Positions 25,802 through 35,762 of a stretch of DNA of 64,000 nt are shown piece after piece; position 1 is the stretch's first letter; every line of letters begins with the position of its first letter. The notes beneath the pieces are model-generated. The model saw only the letters and a program-made list of their open reading frames with translations, had not been told where the DNA came from and ran no database searches. The position numbers and the translations under genes are program-made. The stretch is from Sansalvadorimonas sp965243775 (GTDB lineage: Bacteria; Pseudomonadota; Gammaproteobacteria; Pseudomonadales; Endozoicomonadaceae): contig CBDEWF010000087.1 of assembly GCA_965243775.1 (NCBI GenBank), forward strand, positions 1 through 64,000. Direction: 5' to 3'.

Positions 25802-26629
25802 ACAGTCATCGGCGTAACGACAGAATTTGTGTCCCCGCTTTTCCAGCTCTTTATCCAGGTCGGTTAGCAGGATGTTCGATAACAACGGGGAGAGTGGGCC
25901 ACCCTGCGGGGTGCCTGCTTTCCTTGCCGTTACCAGACCACCGGCAAATATTCCGGCCTCAAGATAAGCGCGGATCAGTCCCAGCACCCGCTTGTCTTTA
26001 ACCTGTCGTGTTACCCTTGCCATTAATATGTCATGGTTCACACGGTCAAAGAATTTCTCAAGGTCGAGGTCTACCACCCAGCGGTAACCTGCCTCCGCAT
26101 AGCTCCGGGCTTGCAGTACGGCCTGCCCTGCCTTGCGTCCCGGCCTGAAGCCATAACTGTGGTTCGAGAACGTGCTCTCAAAGATCGGACTTAACTGTTG
26201 GTGCAGCGCTTGCTGTATCAGCCTGTCCAGAACTGTTGGAATGCCCAGCTGGCGCATACCTCCACCGGATTTGGGTATTCCTACCTTCCGTACCGGCTGG
26301 GGTTGATAGCGACCATTCTGCAGGGCTTCCCGGTGTTCCGGCCACTGTGATTTCAGGTAGGCTTTCAAGTCACCCACCGTCATGCTGTCCACGCCCGGTG
26401 CGCCTTTGTTGCGCATCACCCGGTCGTAGGCACGCTGCATATTTGATCGGTCTAATATCGCCGCCAATAGATCTGGCGTCTCCTCATGGAAGTTGCCCGT
26501 TCCCGCCGTGACGTTTGCCGCCTCTATTGCAGACCCACGCGGATACTGTCCGCGCCCCTCTGCACAGAGTGTCTGTATCTCAACAGACCTGACTGCTGCT
26601 CCTGTCGTCATCGAGAGTCCGGCTCCCAA
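25802..26629 (-). pseudogene. Group II intron reverse transcriptase (intron A), truncated
   Basis: Motifs present: RNKGAPGVDSMTVGDLKAYL, RQLGIPTVLDRLIQQALHQ, YGFRPGRKAGQAVLQA, VVDLDLEKFFDRVNHDI, AGTPQGGPLSPLLSN and KFCRYADDC. The homology stops right after the catalytic YADDC; the next codons (VPRAQAAA, then stop) are intron B sequence. The thumb and maturase domains are absent, so no active protein is made. Confidence 0.9.
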
Positions 26630-27061
26630 TCCATTTCACATGTTCAGCCCTTCAGTCTGCGGTGACAGACCTACTATGGCCTCGGCTGACTTGTGCCGCC
26701 CCATCCCAATGCCTCACGACACTGGTAGCCTGTGGCAGGATGGCAGACCTCCCGGAGTAATGCGCGTGACCTTCCCACTTATACCCGCCGCATATACGTC
26801 CGCAGTTTCCGTGCAAGTATTGGGCTTTGAAGAACTTTGCCTCCTTACCCACTGCGACCGCCTCCTATGCGATTCCTGTTCGTCGGGCCAGTGTTTTGCC
26901 TTCGGCTTTCTTCAGATTCCACCTCACGATGGACACCCTTGCCGTTCAGCTAATCGTTCCCCTTGCCGGGTTGATAGTGGACTTTCACCACCAAGTCATC
27001 CGTCGCCACCATGCGTACTGGAACAGCGCCGTCATGGCGCTACGCGCCATATCCGGCGCAC
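25802..27061 (-). mobile_element. Group II intron A, 5' part only
   Basis: The minus strand begins GTGCGCCGGA at 27061, a canonical group II 5' end, next to a terminator stem downstream of the SopB-like gene. About 430 nt of structured RNA precede the reverse transcriptase, sharing motifs with the ORF-less introns (GGTGAAAGTCC, CGACGAACAG, CCGGGAGGTCTG). The intron is cut after the YADDC codons, where intron B begins. No domain V/VI or protein C-terminus of intron A is found beyond intron B, so the 3' half is lost. Confidence 0.8.
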
Positions 27062-27066
27062 AAAGT

Positions 27067-27096
27067 GAAAAGGGGCTGCTCCAAGCCCCTTTTTTT
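27067..27096 (-). terminator. Terminator of the SopB-like gene, next to intron A
   Basis: On the minus strand AAAAGGGGCT pairs with AGCAGCCCCTTTT around a short loop, 31 bases after the stop codon. Intron A starts about five bases beyond the stem, matching the terminator-adjacent sites of the two ORF-less introns. Confidence 0.75.
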
Positions 27097-27126
27097 ATTA
27101 GCTCTTTCAAATGGGTGATTTGCTTT

Positions 27127-29106
27127 TCATGAACCCACGGTTTTTGAAAGGCCACGAATCTCACTGCGCACCCCGGCATCACCTACCCGCTCATCAATGG
27201 ACTTCACGCCTTCGGTCTTGTACCCGCGCACACCGACATTTTGTTCCTGAACCTCCAGATTGCCACTTTCCTGCAGAATCGTGTGGAACAGTTTCCGGTC
27301 TTCCTGGGTCTGGATAGGGCCAGGCTCTGGTACAGCACCCGTAGCGGGATCAATTCTGGCAAGCAGGAACTTGATCTCAGCATCCAGCATACCGGTTCGA
27401 TCCTTACCGCTTTTGCAGTTGCAGAGAGGCACCCCATCAATCAGATGGGTCAGGGCAGAAACCCTTGCTGCAAGTTTATAGGCATCATGATGATGATGGT
27501 GATGTTTGCCTTTTTTATAGATATCCTGAATCTGGTTGGTCAGCTCAAGGACTGTCTGTCTATGAACACATAAAGCTTCAGCTCGTTTAAGATGCTGGCG
27601 TTCTTCTACACTATTGCCTGCAGTATCAGCCTGAAGGGCGCTCTGCCGGGCACTGCGTATTTCTTGCTCAGTTTTCGCCAGATGTTCCATTGCCGCACCT
27701 CCTGGCCCTCGCCCGCTTCCCGGTTTACCGACAAGTTCAGCAATCGCCTTGTCATTCATGCTTTTCTGCAGCCGCCTTCCCCCGGTTACAAGGGAAGCAC
27801 CGCCAACCCCACCCCAGTTCACCGGAATATTAAAGCGAGACTGTTTGATAACCAGTTTTACTTCACGGGGGTGGCCATTGGCATCCAGTACTGTAAGGGT
27901 AACAGGCTGTTTTTTGGGATCAGTAAAATGCTCAAAGGCTTGATTCTGCATCTGCTGCATTTTCTTCTCCTTACCTGAGCCCAAGCCCGTTGTCACCAGA
28001 GAGACAGACGTCGTATTCAATACCGGTGGCTCACCGGTGCCATCAGCTGCCAAAAGCGCCTGCTCCAACACTTCAGGCTTCGACCCAAGAGCCGCAAGCA
28101 GTATCTCCTGAGCTTTCACTTTCGCTCCCTGTGCCTGAAGCTCAGGATTACCCTTAACCCCATATGGATCTGCAATTCCATGGCGAATACCTGTATAACT
28201 CAGTCCCTCCCCGACAGAAAAGCTGGAGCGGTACAGGTTGGTGGCATGAGCAACATTTTTATTATCAACACAGCAAACACCCTGACCGTTATAGGGTTCC
28301 GGAAACAGGCTGGAAACTTTGTCCTGCAGTTTCTCTGGGAGAGCCATTTTGGCGGCTGGAGTCTGGCTGGATGTCATGGCTTTGCCATTATGGGAAAATG
28401 CCTTGCGAATCGGTTTCCACTCCCTGGAGTTCAGCTGATGAACATAAGCCTCCCGAAACATGGTTTTCACTGTTTTTTTGTCCACACCTCCATCTGTCAA
28501 CACCTTCTGCAACCTCTCGGGGTGGCTACTCTTGGCCTCTTTCATCTCCTTTTTGGAAACCGGGGTATCTCCCTTCAGGCCAGCAGTATCTCTCAGGTTG
28601 TGAAACACTTTTTCAACATCATGCCGAGTGCTAAGCAGGGAATCCAGTTTTGGGTTCCTGGTGATCTCTGCATCCCTAATAGCCTGATCAAGGACTTCAA
28701 GTGCTGCGCCATACTGAAGTGACTGCAGCTTGAACAGCTCTTTATGATCGTGAGTACTATGGCTTGAGGAACCACCTGAAACATATTTTACCGGTGAGAT
28801 GACAGATCCGGGGGCAACCTGCTGCCCCTTATCTATTGCCGGGACAGCGATACTGGGTACTGTTGCACCTAATCTGGGTGGGGCAATCTTGCGCTTGCGA
28901 AGCGGCGGACTCACCTCAGGCCTCTGAGTACTGGAAGTTTGAGCCGATGTTTGGGCTGGTGTTCTGCGAACAGAGTGGCGAATCAGGCTGACCAGACGAT
29001 TTAAGCGCGGATGGCGGCGTGGAGCACGCTGCTCTGTATCACATTCAGGAAGTGTACTATGGGGAAGAACCCGTTCAACACCTCCTGCCCGGCTGCTGTT
29101 ATCCAT
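27127..29106 (-). CDS. SopB/IpgD-like phosphoinositide phosphatase, putative type III effector
   Basis: This 659-residue protein has no signal peptide; ATG 29106 is preceded by GGGAG. Residues 562-575 read CNCKSGKDRTGMLD, the CX5R phosphatase loop (Cys564, Arg570) with the KSGKDR core of SopB/SigD and IpgD, type III effectors that cleave host phosphoinositides and inositol phosphates. Upstream, TTSVSLVTTGLGSG and SRFNIPVNWGG sit where SopB-type proteins have conserved blocks. The N-terminal ~120 residues are Arg/Ser/Pro-rich, as in secretion or chaperone-binding regions. A natural run of six His (GKHHHHHHDAYK) precedes the active site. Phosphatase activity is well supported; export by a type III system and host targets are inferred. 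No secretion genes lie in the window. Confidence 0.85.
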   Translation of the reverse strand: MDNSSRAGGVERVLPHSTLPECDTEQRAPRRHPRLNRLVSLIRHSVRRTPAQTSAQTSSTQRPEVSPPLRKRKIAPPRLGATVPSIAVPAIDKGQQVAPGSVISPVKYVSGGSSSHSTHDHKELFKLQSLQYGAALEVLDQAIRDAEITRNPKLDSLLSTRHDVEKVFHNLRDTAGLKGDTPVSKKEMKEAKSSHPERLQKVLTDGGVDKKTVKTMFREAYVHQLNSREWKPIRKAFSHNGKAMTSSQTPAAKMALPEKLQDKVSSLFPEPYNGQGVCCVDNKNVAHATNLYRSSFSVGEGLSYTGIRHGIADPYGVKGNPELQAQGAKVKAQEILLAALGSKPEVLEQALLAADGTGEPPVLNTTSVSLVTTGLGSGKEKKMQQMQNQAFEHFTDPKKQPVTLTVLDANGHPREVKLVIKQSRFNIPVNWGGVGGASLVTGGRRLQKSMNDKAIAELVGKPGSGRGPGGAAMEHLAKTEQEIRSARQSALQADTAGNSVEERQHLKRAEALCVHRQTVLELTNQIQDIYKKGKHHHHHHDAYKLAARVSALTHLIDGVPLCNCKSGKDRTGMLDAEIKFLLARIDPATGAVPEPGPIQTQEDRKLFHTILQESGNLEVQEQNVGVRGYKTEGVKSIDERVGDAGVRSEIRGLSKTVGS

Positions 29107-29297
29107 AACCTAAACTCCCGCATTTTTTAGTTTAATTTTGATCAGGCTGCCACCCAACACCTGACATACAATAGATAAAGTATAGGTCTCCCTGCATTTC
29201 TGCCTGAAAATGCCCGTGTTTGTTTTTTGCCAGATTATTCTGAACAACCCAGGCCGCCTCTCAGGTATATTGCTTCAATGGATAGGGAGACTCTCTA

Positions 29298-29798
29298 ATG
29301 ATCTATACAGAATTTACCTCGGCATTTGGCACAACTCTAGCAGCGGTAAAAGATGGCCAGTTATGCCACCTCTGGTTTCCAGGACAGAAACATGAGCCGG
29401 ATTATTCCCAATGGCAGCGCAGGGATGATCTTCCGGTATTCATCAATACCCGGATACAACTGGAACAATATGCCCAGGGTAAACGGCAGCAGTTCCAGAT
29501 CCCCCTGGCTCCCAGAGGCACAGACTTCCAACAGTCCGTATGGAAACTCCTGTCCCGGATACCTTTTGGCCAGCACACCAGTTACGGTGCCATGGCCAGA
29601 CAGCTGCACAAACCAAAAGCGGCAAGAGCCGTTGGTGCGGCTGTCGGCAGAAATCCACTGAGTATTATTATTCCCTGCCACCGGGTACTTGGCAGCCAGG
29701 GTGATATGACCGGGTTTGCATCTGGACTGGAAATGAAAAGAAGACTGCTGTCTATCGAAGGTATTGTGGAACCGATGCAGGAAATTTTACTCTGTTAA
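29298..29798 (+). CDS. ogt: Methylated-DNA-protein-cysteine methyltransferase
   Basis: This suicide enzyme repairs O6-alkylguanine by moving the alkyl group to its own Cys. The 166-residue length fits Ogt. Visible landmarks: TDFQQSVWKLLSRIPFGQHT, SYGAMARQL, the helix-turn-helix ARAVGAAVGRNP and the active site IIIPCHRVLGSQG. RBS GGGAG precedes the ATG. The last residues (IVEPMQEILLC) are unremarkable. It is monocistronic, divergent from the SopB-like gene. Confidence 0.95.
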   Translation: MIYTEFTSAFGTTLAAVKDGQLCHLWFPGQKHEPDYSQWQRRDDLPVFINTRIQLEQYAQGKRQQFQIPLAPRGTDFQQSVWKLLSRIPFGQHTSYGAMARQLHKPKAARAVGAAVGRNPLSIIIPCHRVLGSQGDMTGFASGLEMKRRLLSIEGIVEPMQEILLC

Positions 29799-29857
29799 CC
29801 CGAATGTTTCATTTCCCTCATGACAGTGACTGACATCTTTTTTGTGTTTGATGGTGG

Positions 29858-30385
29858 TTAAGTAATAAAGGTGAGATGAACAGCATGACCGAGTGATATC
29901 CCGAGCAGCACGCCGCAGGCCATGGCACAGGTAGCAAACGTCTTGTTTCTGGGGATAACCTCCTGAACATAAGTCAAAGCTCCACCAATCTCTCCTCCCA
30001 TGGAAAGTCCCTGTAACAGACGTAATATCAGCAGTAATACAGGAGCCACAGCACCAGGTGAGTAGTAACCCGGTAAAAGGCCGATCAGGGCTGTAGAAAG
30101 TGCCATCAGCAAAATTGTCAATGAAAATAGCTTTTTCCGACCCAGACGATCTCCCGTGACCAAATACTAATCCCCCCAGTGGGCGAGAGAGATAACCGAT
30201 ACCAAAGGTTGCAAAGGTTAGAAGCAGACCATGAACAGCACCTTCTTCCGGGAAAAAGCCTGGCTGATATAGGGAGACATCAGCGCATAAATCATAAAGT
30301 CATAAGTTTCCAGAGTGCAGCCTAAAGTACAGATGGCAAGAACTCTGAGTTTGGAAGCTTGCTCAAATTGAGATAAACAACGCAT
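29858..30385 (-). pseudogene. MFS transporter (metabolite:H+ symporter type), broken
   Basis: Reading from ATG 30385: LETYDFMIYALMSPYISQAF, then a one-base frameshift, LLLTFATFGIGYLSRPLGGL, a second shift, and GDRLGRKKLFSLTILLMALS through LLQGLSMGGEIGGALTYVQE. The last block is the family signature of ProP/ShiA-like symporters. The frame ends after ~170 residues (of ~430 usual). The gene is decayed at both points and at its 3' end. Confidence 0.85.
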
Positions 30386-30545
30386 AAATCCGCTCTTTGA
30401 TCCGGGAAGTCAAAAGAGTAGACATGTTTTTCATAACGTCATTCATAACAAGGTTGATAACCCGTGAGTTTTGATCACGCTGTGCTACTTTTAAAGCCTT
30501 TTCCATTGCATATATCGATTGATAGACAGCCAAGCTGGGCTACTG

Positions 30546-32648
30546 ATGATAACCAACACACAAAACAGGTTCATTCAACTTTTTTTATTCCTTACCGGTG
30601 TTATCTGCTGTCCAAGTACAGAAGCTATGAATAACGGGGCTTCTAATTATAAACACCCGGATTCATCTCCTCCCCCTCCCCGTTTGCTTTGCACTGATTG
30701 TGGAGATTTACTGGATACGGCATGGCAGGCTGAGTGTGGTCATAAATATCATAAGAAATGTATAGAGAACTTGCTGGGAAAAATATGTAATGCACCTGGC
30801 TGCGAAGAGATGATTTTTGGTGGAACAATATACCTTGACAAGGGTACAGAAAAAGACGTGGAGAAATATCGGTCTATACACTCCCAAGAAACTGTGAGGA
30901 ATACAGACAAGCCTACAGCTCTAATCTTCAGAGGAGAGACATGTACAATCTGTAACAAGCCTTGTGATGCTGATTCTGTGAGTTATTATGGGATAGAGCA
31001 AGACAGTCCTGCACACGCTGTATGTATTATCAACCAGTCTGAGCAAGCCCAGACAAATCAAAACGTATTTGGAGCATCTTTACCAAATACCAACCACTCA
31101 CAGCAGAAAGATAATGCTGTTCATCTACAATACAGTTCTATAAAGGAATTTCCTTCAGCGACTGCCCCTGGCGAGCCAGTAGTAATACAACAAACACCTC
31201 CAACAGCTGAAGAGAATAAAGTTACTGAAAAGCCAATATGCATTATTTGTGACCATCCCATTGCCAGTCGTTTTTTTAGATATATAGATAAGGTGCCTGC
31301 ACATAGTGAATGTATAAGTGGTCAGCAGGAAAATTCTGCTTCCTCCACTTCTGTAACCAATCAGGTCAAGCCTGAAGATAAGCTTTTAGACAATGATAAG
31401 CAAACCAAAGAAATAACCGATGGCATGTCGGACATAGCTGTCAGCACACCGCAAGATGCAATGGTATGTCACTCAAGTCCTCTGCAGCTGAACATAAATC
31501 CCGTTATCCCTCACAGCACAATTTACAGGAAGAGGGAACTGAAGGACTATCAGAGAGTACTTGAAGACCAGCATGGCCCCCTTAATAAAAAGCTTCCTGG
31601 TTTTGATATAATGCCACTCTACAGACCCGCAAAAACAATGGCCGAAAAAGGCATTGAAGGGTTAAAACGACTAATTCAAAAACACAACCCAGCACCTGGA
31701 TTTGACTATATACCCGGCAAAACTTTTCACTCGTTTCTTCAGAAATTGAAGAATCAAATACAAACATTAAATCGAGGTGAATACCTTATCCTTCTGGCGT
31801 TGACAAATAAACAAAAGCGCGAACAGGAACCTGCCAACCTTGTTGTTATCAGCCATGGTATCCAGGAAGATGAATGGGACAGAGGAGATGTGGATTTTAA
31901 AATGGGCGAACGTAAAAATGACAGGTATTGTCTTTTGGTTGTTTCATCAGTTAAGGGAGGGGTAACAGAGGAAACTGAGTGTTTACAGGTGTTAACAAGA
32001 GATGAAGTAGAACAAATGGCGTATATTGCTCTTCTACACCTGTTTGCCTTTTGGCGGGAACATGTCATTGTGCTGGCACCAAGGGATACAAGTTTACAAC
32101 CTATTAATATTTTACAGATATTGGAAGGTAGAAAAATCAGTGGCAGTGAAACTATTCCGTTCCTCTTCAGCATCCGCAACCTTATAAAAACGGTTGCCAT
32201 GGCTTCTGGTCTGGGCTTTTATGATTTTAAAGATCAAATTCCTCTGGTATTGGAACCATTAAAAAATCACTTGAAAAATAACACTAAATGCGAAGATAAA
32301 GATACAAAATCAGTTGATCTTGACACTCTTATTAAAGATCAATTTTCAACTGATAGGGAGCCAAGGCGTAAATATCTCGACTCTGATGAAGAAATTATCA
32401 AGAAAATTAAAGCCCTGGGGCAGACTGGAGGGGGAATATTAAAATTAGAGTTAAGTGTTCTACATCTTGACTCTGCACAGTACTATATCTTTTTCGAAAA
32501 TAGTCGGTACTACATTTACTGTCAGAGTGATAAAGATTTACCAATCCTGACCGGTACAGATAGCGAATATATAACAGCATTTTTCCGGTTTGTTCTGCTG
32601 AGTATGCAACCATCTGAAAGGGCCATCACTTATTTGATGGATTCTTGA
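30546..32648 (+). CDS. Secreted RING-H2-like zinc-finger protein
   Basis: The ATG at 30546 opens a 700-residue protein with a signal-like N-terminus (MITNTQNRFIQLFLFLTGVI); an upstream TTG at 30519 is less likely. Shortly after comes C-x2-C-x10-C-x-H-x2-H-x2-C-x8-C-x4-C (CTDCGDL...ECGHKYHKKC...CNAPGC), close to a C3H2C3 RING-H2 finger. Two further short Cys/His motifs follow (CTICNKPC...HAVC and CIICDHPI...HSEC). The C-terminal half (from ~residue 330) is folded-looking but unassigned (LRRG-free; WREHVIVLAPRDTSLQPINI). RING fingers recruit ubiquitin-conjugating enzymes in eukaryotes; a role in host ubiquitination is inference. AT-rich relative to neighbours and convergent with an RBR gene, suggesting acquisition as a pair. 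Confidence 0.65.
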   Translation: MITNTQNRFIQLFLFLTGVICCPSTEAMNNGASNYKHPDSSPPPPRLLCTDCGDLLDTAWQAECGHKYHKKCIENLLGKICNAPGCEEMIFGGTIYLDKGTEKDVEKYRSIHSQETVRNTDKPTALIFRGETCTICNKPCDADSVSYYGIEQDSPAHAVCIINQSEQAQTNQNVFGASLPNTNHSQQKDNAVHLQYSSIKEFPSATAPGEPVVIQQTPPTAEENKVTEKPICIICDHPIASRFFRYIDKVPAHSECISGQQENSASSTSVTNQVKPEDKLLDNDKQTKEITDGMSDIAVSTPQDAMVCHSSPLQLNINPVIPHSTIYRKRELKDYQRVLEDQHGPLNKKLPGFDIMPLYRPAKTMAEKGIEGLKRLIQKHNPAPGFDYIPGKTFHSFLQKLKNQIQTLNRGEYLILLALTNKQKREQEPANLVVISHGIQEDEWDRGDVDFKMGERKNDRYCLLVVSSVKGGVTEETECLQVLTRDEVEQMAYIALLHLFAFWREHVIVLAPRDTSLQPINILQILEGRKISGSETIPFLFSIRNLIKTVAMASGLGFYDFKDQIPLVLEPLKNHLKNNTKCEDKDTKSVDLDTLIKDQFSTDREPRRKYLDSDEEIIKKIKALGQTGGGILKLELSVLHLDSAQYYIFFENSRYYIYCQSDKDLPILTGTDSEYITAFFRFVLLSMQPSERAITYLMDS

Positions 32649-32657
32649 TGTTGCAGA

Positions 32658-34680
32658 TTATTGAAATAGACACTGAGAATGATCAAGATAACCGTCACCC
32701 CATAACTTCAAGCAGTGCCAACAAAATTGCTGGTTGCAAAGTTTGCAAGTCACGTGGTTACAACCTTCACTCTTTTCCATATGAGCTTTGCAGGATGGGC
32801 ATGATTTAACAATCCCCTGGCATAACCTTCGCTTTATCTCTTGATCATTTTTGATTATATCGGAATTGGTGCTCTCTAAGGCCACTGGATAATTCTGGGA
32901 TGGATCTTTGTAAAAAACAATTCCGGTCTTACATTTTTCGCAACTTAAAAAAAGAGGTTTGATTGTTACTTATACAGGGTTTTCGTAAAATATTCCCACA
33001 GTCAGGGGCTGTACAAATATAGAGTGAGGGGTCTTTTTGGGCCTTCTGTTCTTTAATTCTTCTTTCAAGAATTTTGTATACCTTATCGCCCTTTACAAGG
33101 CTCTTTATGTGATGAAGTTCAATTTTTGTCTTGCAAATAAAGTCAGGGCATTTGATTTCATTTTTATTATTCATTATCTCAGTCTTGATATATTCCTTAA
33201 GACATACCGCACAGATACAATGATAAACACAGTATTTGTAACAATCTGAAGCATCTACTTTAGTAAGGCAGACAACGCACTCAGGTGTTCCTCTTGTGAA
33301 AAAATCGACTGGTTGTGATACCCCTTGCCAAGGTTCGCCTTGTTCTCTCAGGTTATTCCCTCCGTCAAGCAGAAGTGCGTTTAATTGCATCATTCTTTGT
33401 CTATGTTCGTCACGCTCTCTCTGGATCTGTTGGCTAATGGCAAATATCTCCTTTATCCACTCTTTGACTTCATCGCCCTGTGATAGTGATAGCTCATCTA
33501 ATGATAAATAAAGAGGAGAGTCCTCTGCCGAGCCTTCAACTTCAATAACATTGGTTTTACCATCACTGTCAACAGTTACAAAGTACAAACGCCGACAACG
33601 TGTGCACGGGATCACCTGCTCTTCTGCTTCATGCTGTACCTGTTCAATTAATCTTTGGCAACCAATGCATCGTCTATATTCGACAGATGGCCTTGGATGG
33701 TTATTAGATAAATAATCCGGCTGGTTAGGAAAAAGTGATGTTTGATCATGGTGATAACGGTGCCAAGGATACCGCCGGGAGAGAATCATCCTCGGTGTTT
33801 TAGGATGATGGGTGTTGTTAGTATGTCTTTCCTGTACGAGTTCGAAAGGTTCTTTTATATCTGTGTCATTATCGCTCTCAACAAAACTGGGAGTCCGGTA
33901 CCCGACTGTGGAGGTATCAGTTCTGCTTATTTTAACCTGATTTAAATAATCCTTTGTGATTAAGTAAGCTGAACGACAGGATGAGCATTCAACTGTCTGG
34001 TTGTCTCTATCTACATAAGCGTGCAAAGGCCTTCCATTACAGATGCTACACCGAAAAGAGATCCTGTTTTCGGTAATATATTCATAGCCGACTATGCGGG
34101 ATAAATGCCTCCCAGCGTTTGACGCAGTTTGCATGGACGAATACCGAGATGAACTCACATCTGTATTTCGGTAGTTTCCGAAAGATGGAACCTGAAGCCT
34201 GGATGTTGACTTAGAATGGTCATCATCCTCTGAAGCCTGACAGGGGAATCTACGGTGGACAGGCATTCTTTCAGGGGGGTGAGATTGTGCTGGACTACTC
34301 TTTTCAACTGGCTCATTCAGTGTATCCCAGCGGTTGCTTTGTTGGATTGCCGTTCTTTCTTTCTTCTTATGGTATGAGGTTGTAAAGGGAGTACTTTCAC
34401 TCGATGAAACGGGTGGCAGATCAAATGTAGTACCGACTCTTGGAGTAACTTTTAGAAAACCAGTATTTCCCACCAGTATAGAATCTGTATCATCAGAGCT
34501 GGCCTGCACAGGCTCCTGCACTTCAGTACCTTTACCTGGTATAAGTGATGATGGCGTAGAATAAGATTGTGAATGCTTCTTGCCTCCTCTAGGAAGCATG
34601 GCATTGGAATATTGTAGAGAAAGTAAACAGGCTATCAGTACAACTAAAAAAGCAATGACCGCTTTACATGGCATATGCAT
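32658..34680 (-). CDS. RBR-type (RING-IBR-RING2) E3 ubiquitin-ligase-like protein, split by one frameshift
   Basis: The first frame (34680-32929, 583 residues) has a signal peptide (MHMPCKAVIAFLVVLIACLL), two zinc-ribbon-like pairs (CSICNGRP...CSSC; CIGCQRLI...CTRC), a RING1-like cluster from residue ~468 (CVVCLTKV...HCICAVC...KCPDFIC) and the start of an IBR (YICTAPDCGN). After a T7 run (coding strand; 32947-32953) the adjacent frame continues SCEKCKTGIVFYKDPSQNYP and ends with a RING2: CPSCKAHMEKSEGCNHVTC, CKLCNQQFCWHC. In RBR ligases the Cys of the GGCxH motif carries ubiquitin; here it is present (EGCNHV). One T fewer restores ~673 residues. Either slippage, a recent mutation or a sequencing error explains the break. 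The RBR call is strong; activity and export are inferred. Confidence 0.75.
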
Positions 34681-34949
34681 CGCAACTGGTTACTTTGCGG
34701 GAGAGGATTATAGGCTCTCTGGCATCCAATGGTGATAAATATGTGATGTCATTCTTAATTCATAGGCTGCCCGATTTATGGAGTTATAAGAGGCACACTG
34801 GATCGACGAGCAGCCCCAGCAACAGTGTAACGATTTTCTGGGGGGGCAAGTGCAAATACTTGTGGCTCATTATCCCCTCTCCGCAGTAAAATAATCCTCT
34901 TATCTTCATTATTTGTTAATCTGTTGGTGGTGAGTTGCCGGGATATTCT

Positions 34950-35762
34950 ATGGGTAATCGTGACTCTGACAACCTGACGCGCCGGATGAACCGGGAGGGC
35001 AAAGGCCTGTTTGAGATGTGGCTGGAGTCTGAGCGGCAGGATCAGCCTGTACCCTCACGGGCACCTTCGCCACAGACGTGCTCTACGTCTTCAGCAGCCC
35101 CAGCAGTAACCCCTGGTATCAGCCAGACCCGGCGCCAGGTGGCTGACCTGGAACACAAACTGTCAGGCCATGAAGAAGCGGCCAGCAACCTGGCCAGTGA
35201 GCTGAAACGCACCCAGATCAGAATTGCTGAACAGGAACGTATGCTGGAAAGCCTGCGCAATACTGCTTACCAGCAGGAGCAGGAGTTGATCCGGCTGCAA
35301 GAAGAACAGCAGTCAGACGAACAGGCACTGACGACTGCCCGTCAGCAGCTACAGAATGCCGAAGCCCAGTGCCAGCAAAATCAAAATAGTATACAGCCCG
35401 CCTATTCCGGATATCCGGCCGGAAATGATGTATTCTCCCGTCACCGTGATAATCAGATCGCTGTACAGGCCCGGGCCACACCTTTACCGGAGGACTACCA
35501 ACCGGCAGAATGGTGTTTCCAGAAGCTTCTGCAGCATAATGGTTTGACGCGTGACTATGCCATGCAGCAGCTTGATGATTTCAAGATGTACTGGCTCAGC
35601 ACCGGAGAGGCCCGGAAGGCCTGGGATTACCGGTTTATGAAACACGTCATCTATCAATGGCGGAGGGAGAAGGGTGAAAAAAGGATCGAACGTAGCCAGC
35701 CAACAACTGAAGAACTTACAGACCGCAGCTGGGCAGATAAGTACGACTTCGACTTCGACTAA
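34950..35762 (+). CDS. DnaT-like domain protein with coiled coil
   Basis: From ATG 34950 (an upstream TTG at 34935 is possible) this 270-residue protein starts MGNRDSDNLTRRMNREGKGL. Residues ~60-140 are a Gln/Glu-rich coiled coil. The C-terminal ~80 residues match the DnaT single-strand-DNA-binding domain: LPEDYQPAEWCFQKLLQHNG, then MYWLSTGEARKAWDYRFMKH and YQWRREKG. DnaT-type domains help load the replicative helicase when stalled forks restart. The gene overlaps the next one by 89 bp in another frame, indicating a coupled pair. Confidence 0.8.
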   Translation: MGNRDSDNLTRRMNREGKGLFEMWLESERQDQPVPSRAPSPQTCSTSSAAPAVTPGISQTRRQVADLEHKLSGHEEAASNLASELKRTQIRIAEQERMLESLRNTAYQQEQELIRLQEEQQSDEQALTTARQQLQNAEAQCQQNQNSIQPAYSGYPAGNDVFSRHRDNQIAVQARATPLPEDYQPAEWCFQKLLQHNGLTRDYAMQQLDDFKMYWLSTGEARKAWDYRFMKHVIYQWRREKGEKRIERSQPTTEELTDRSWADKYDFDFD

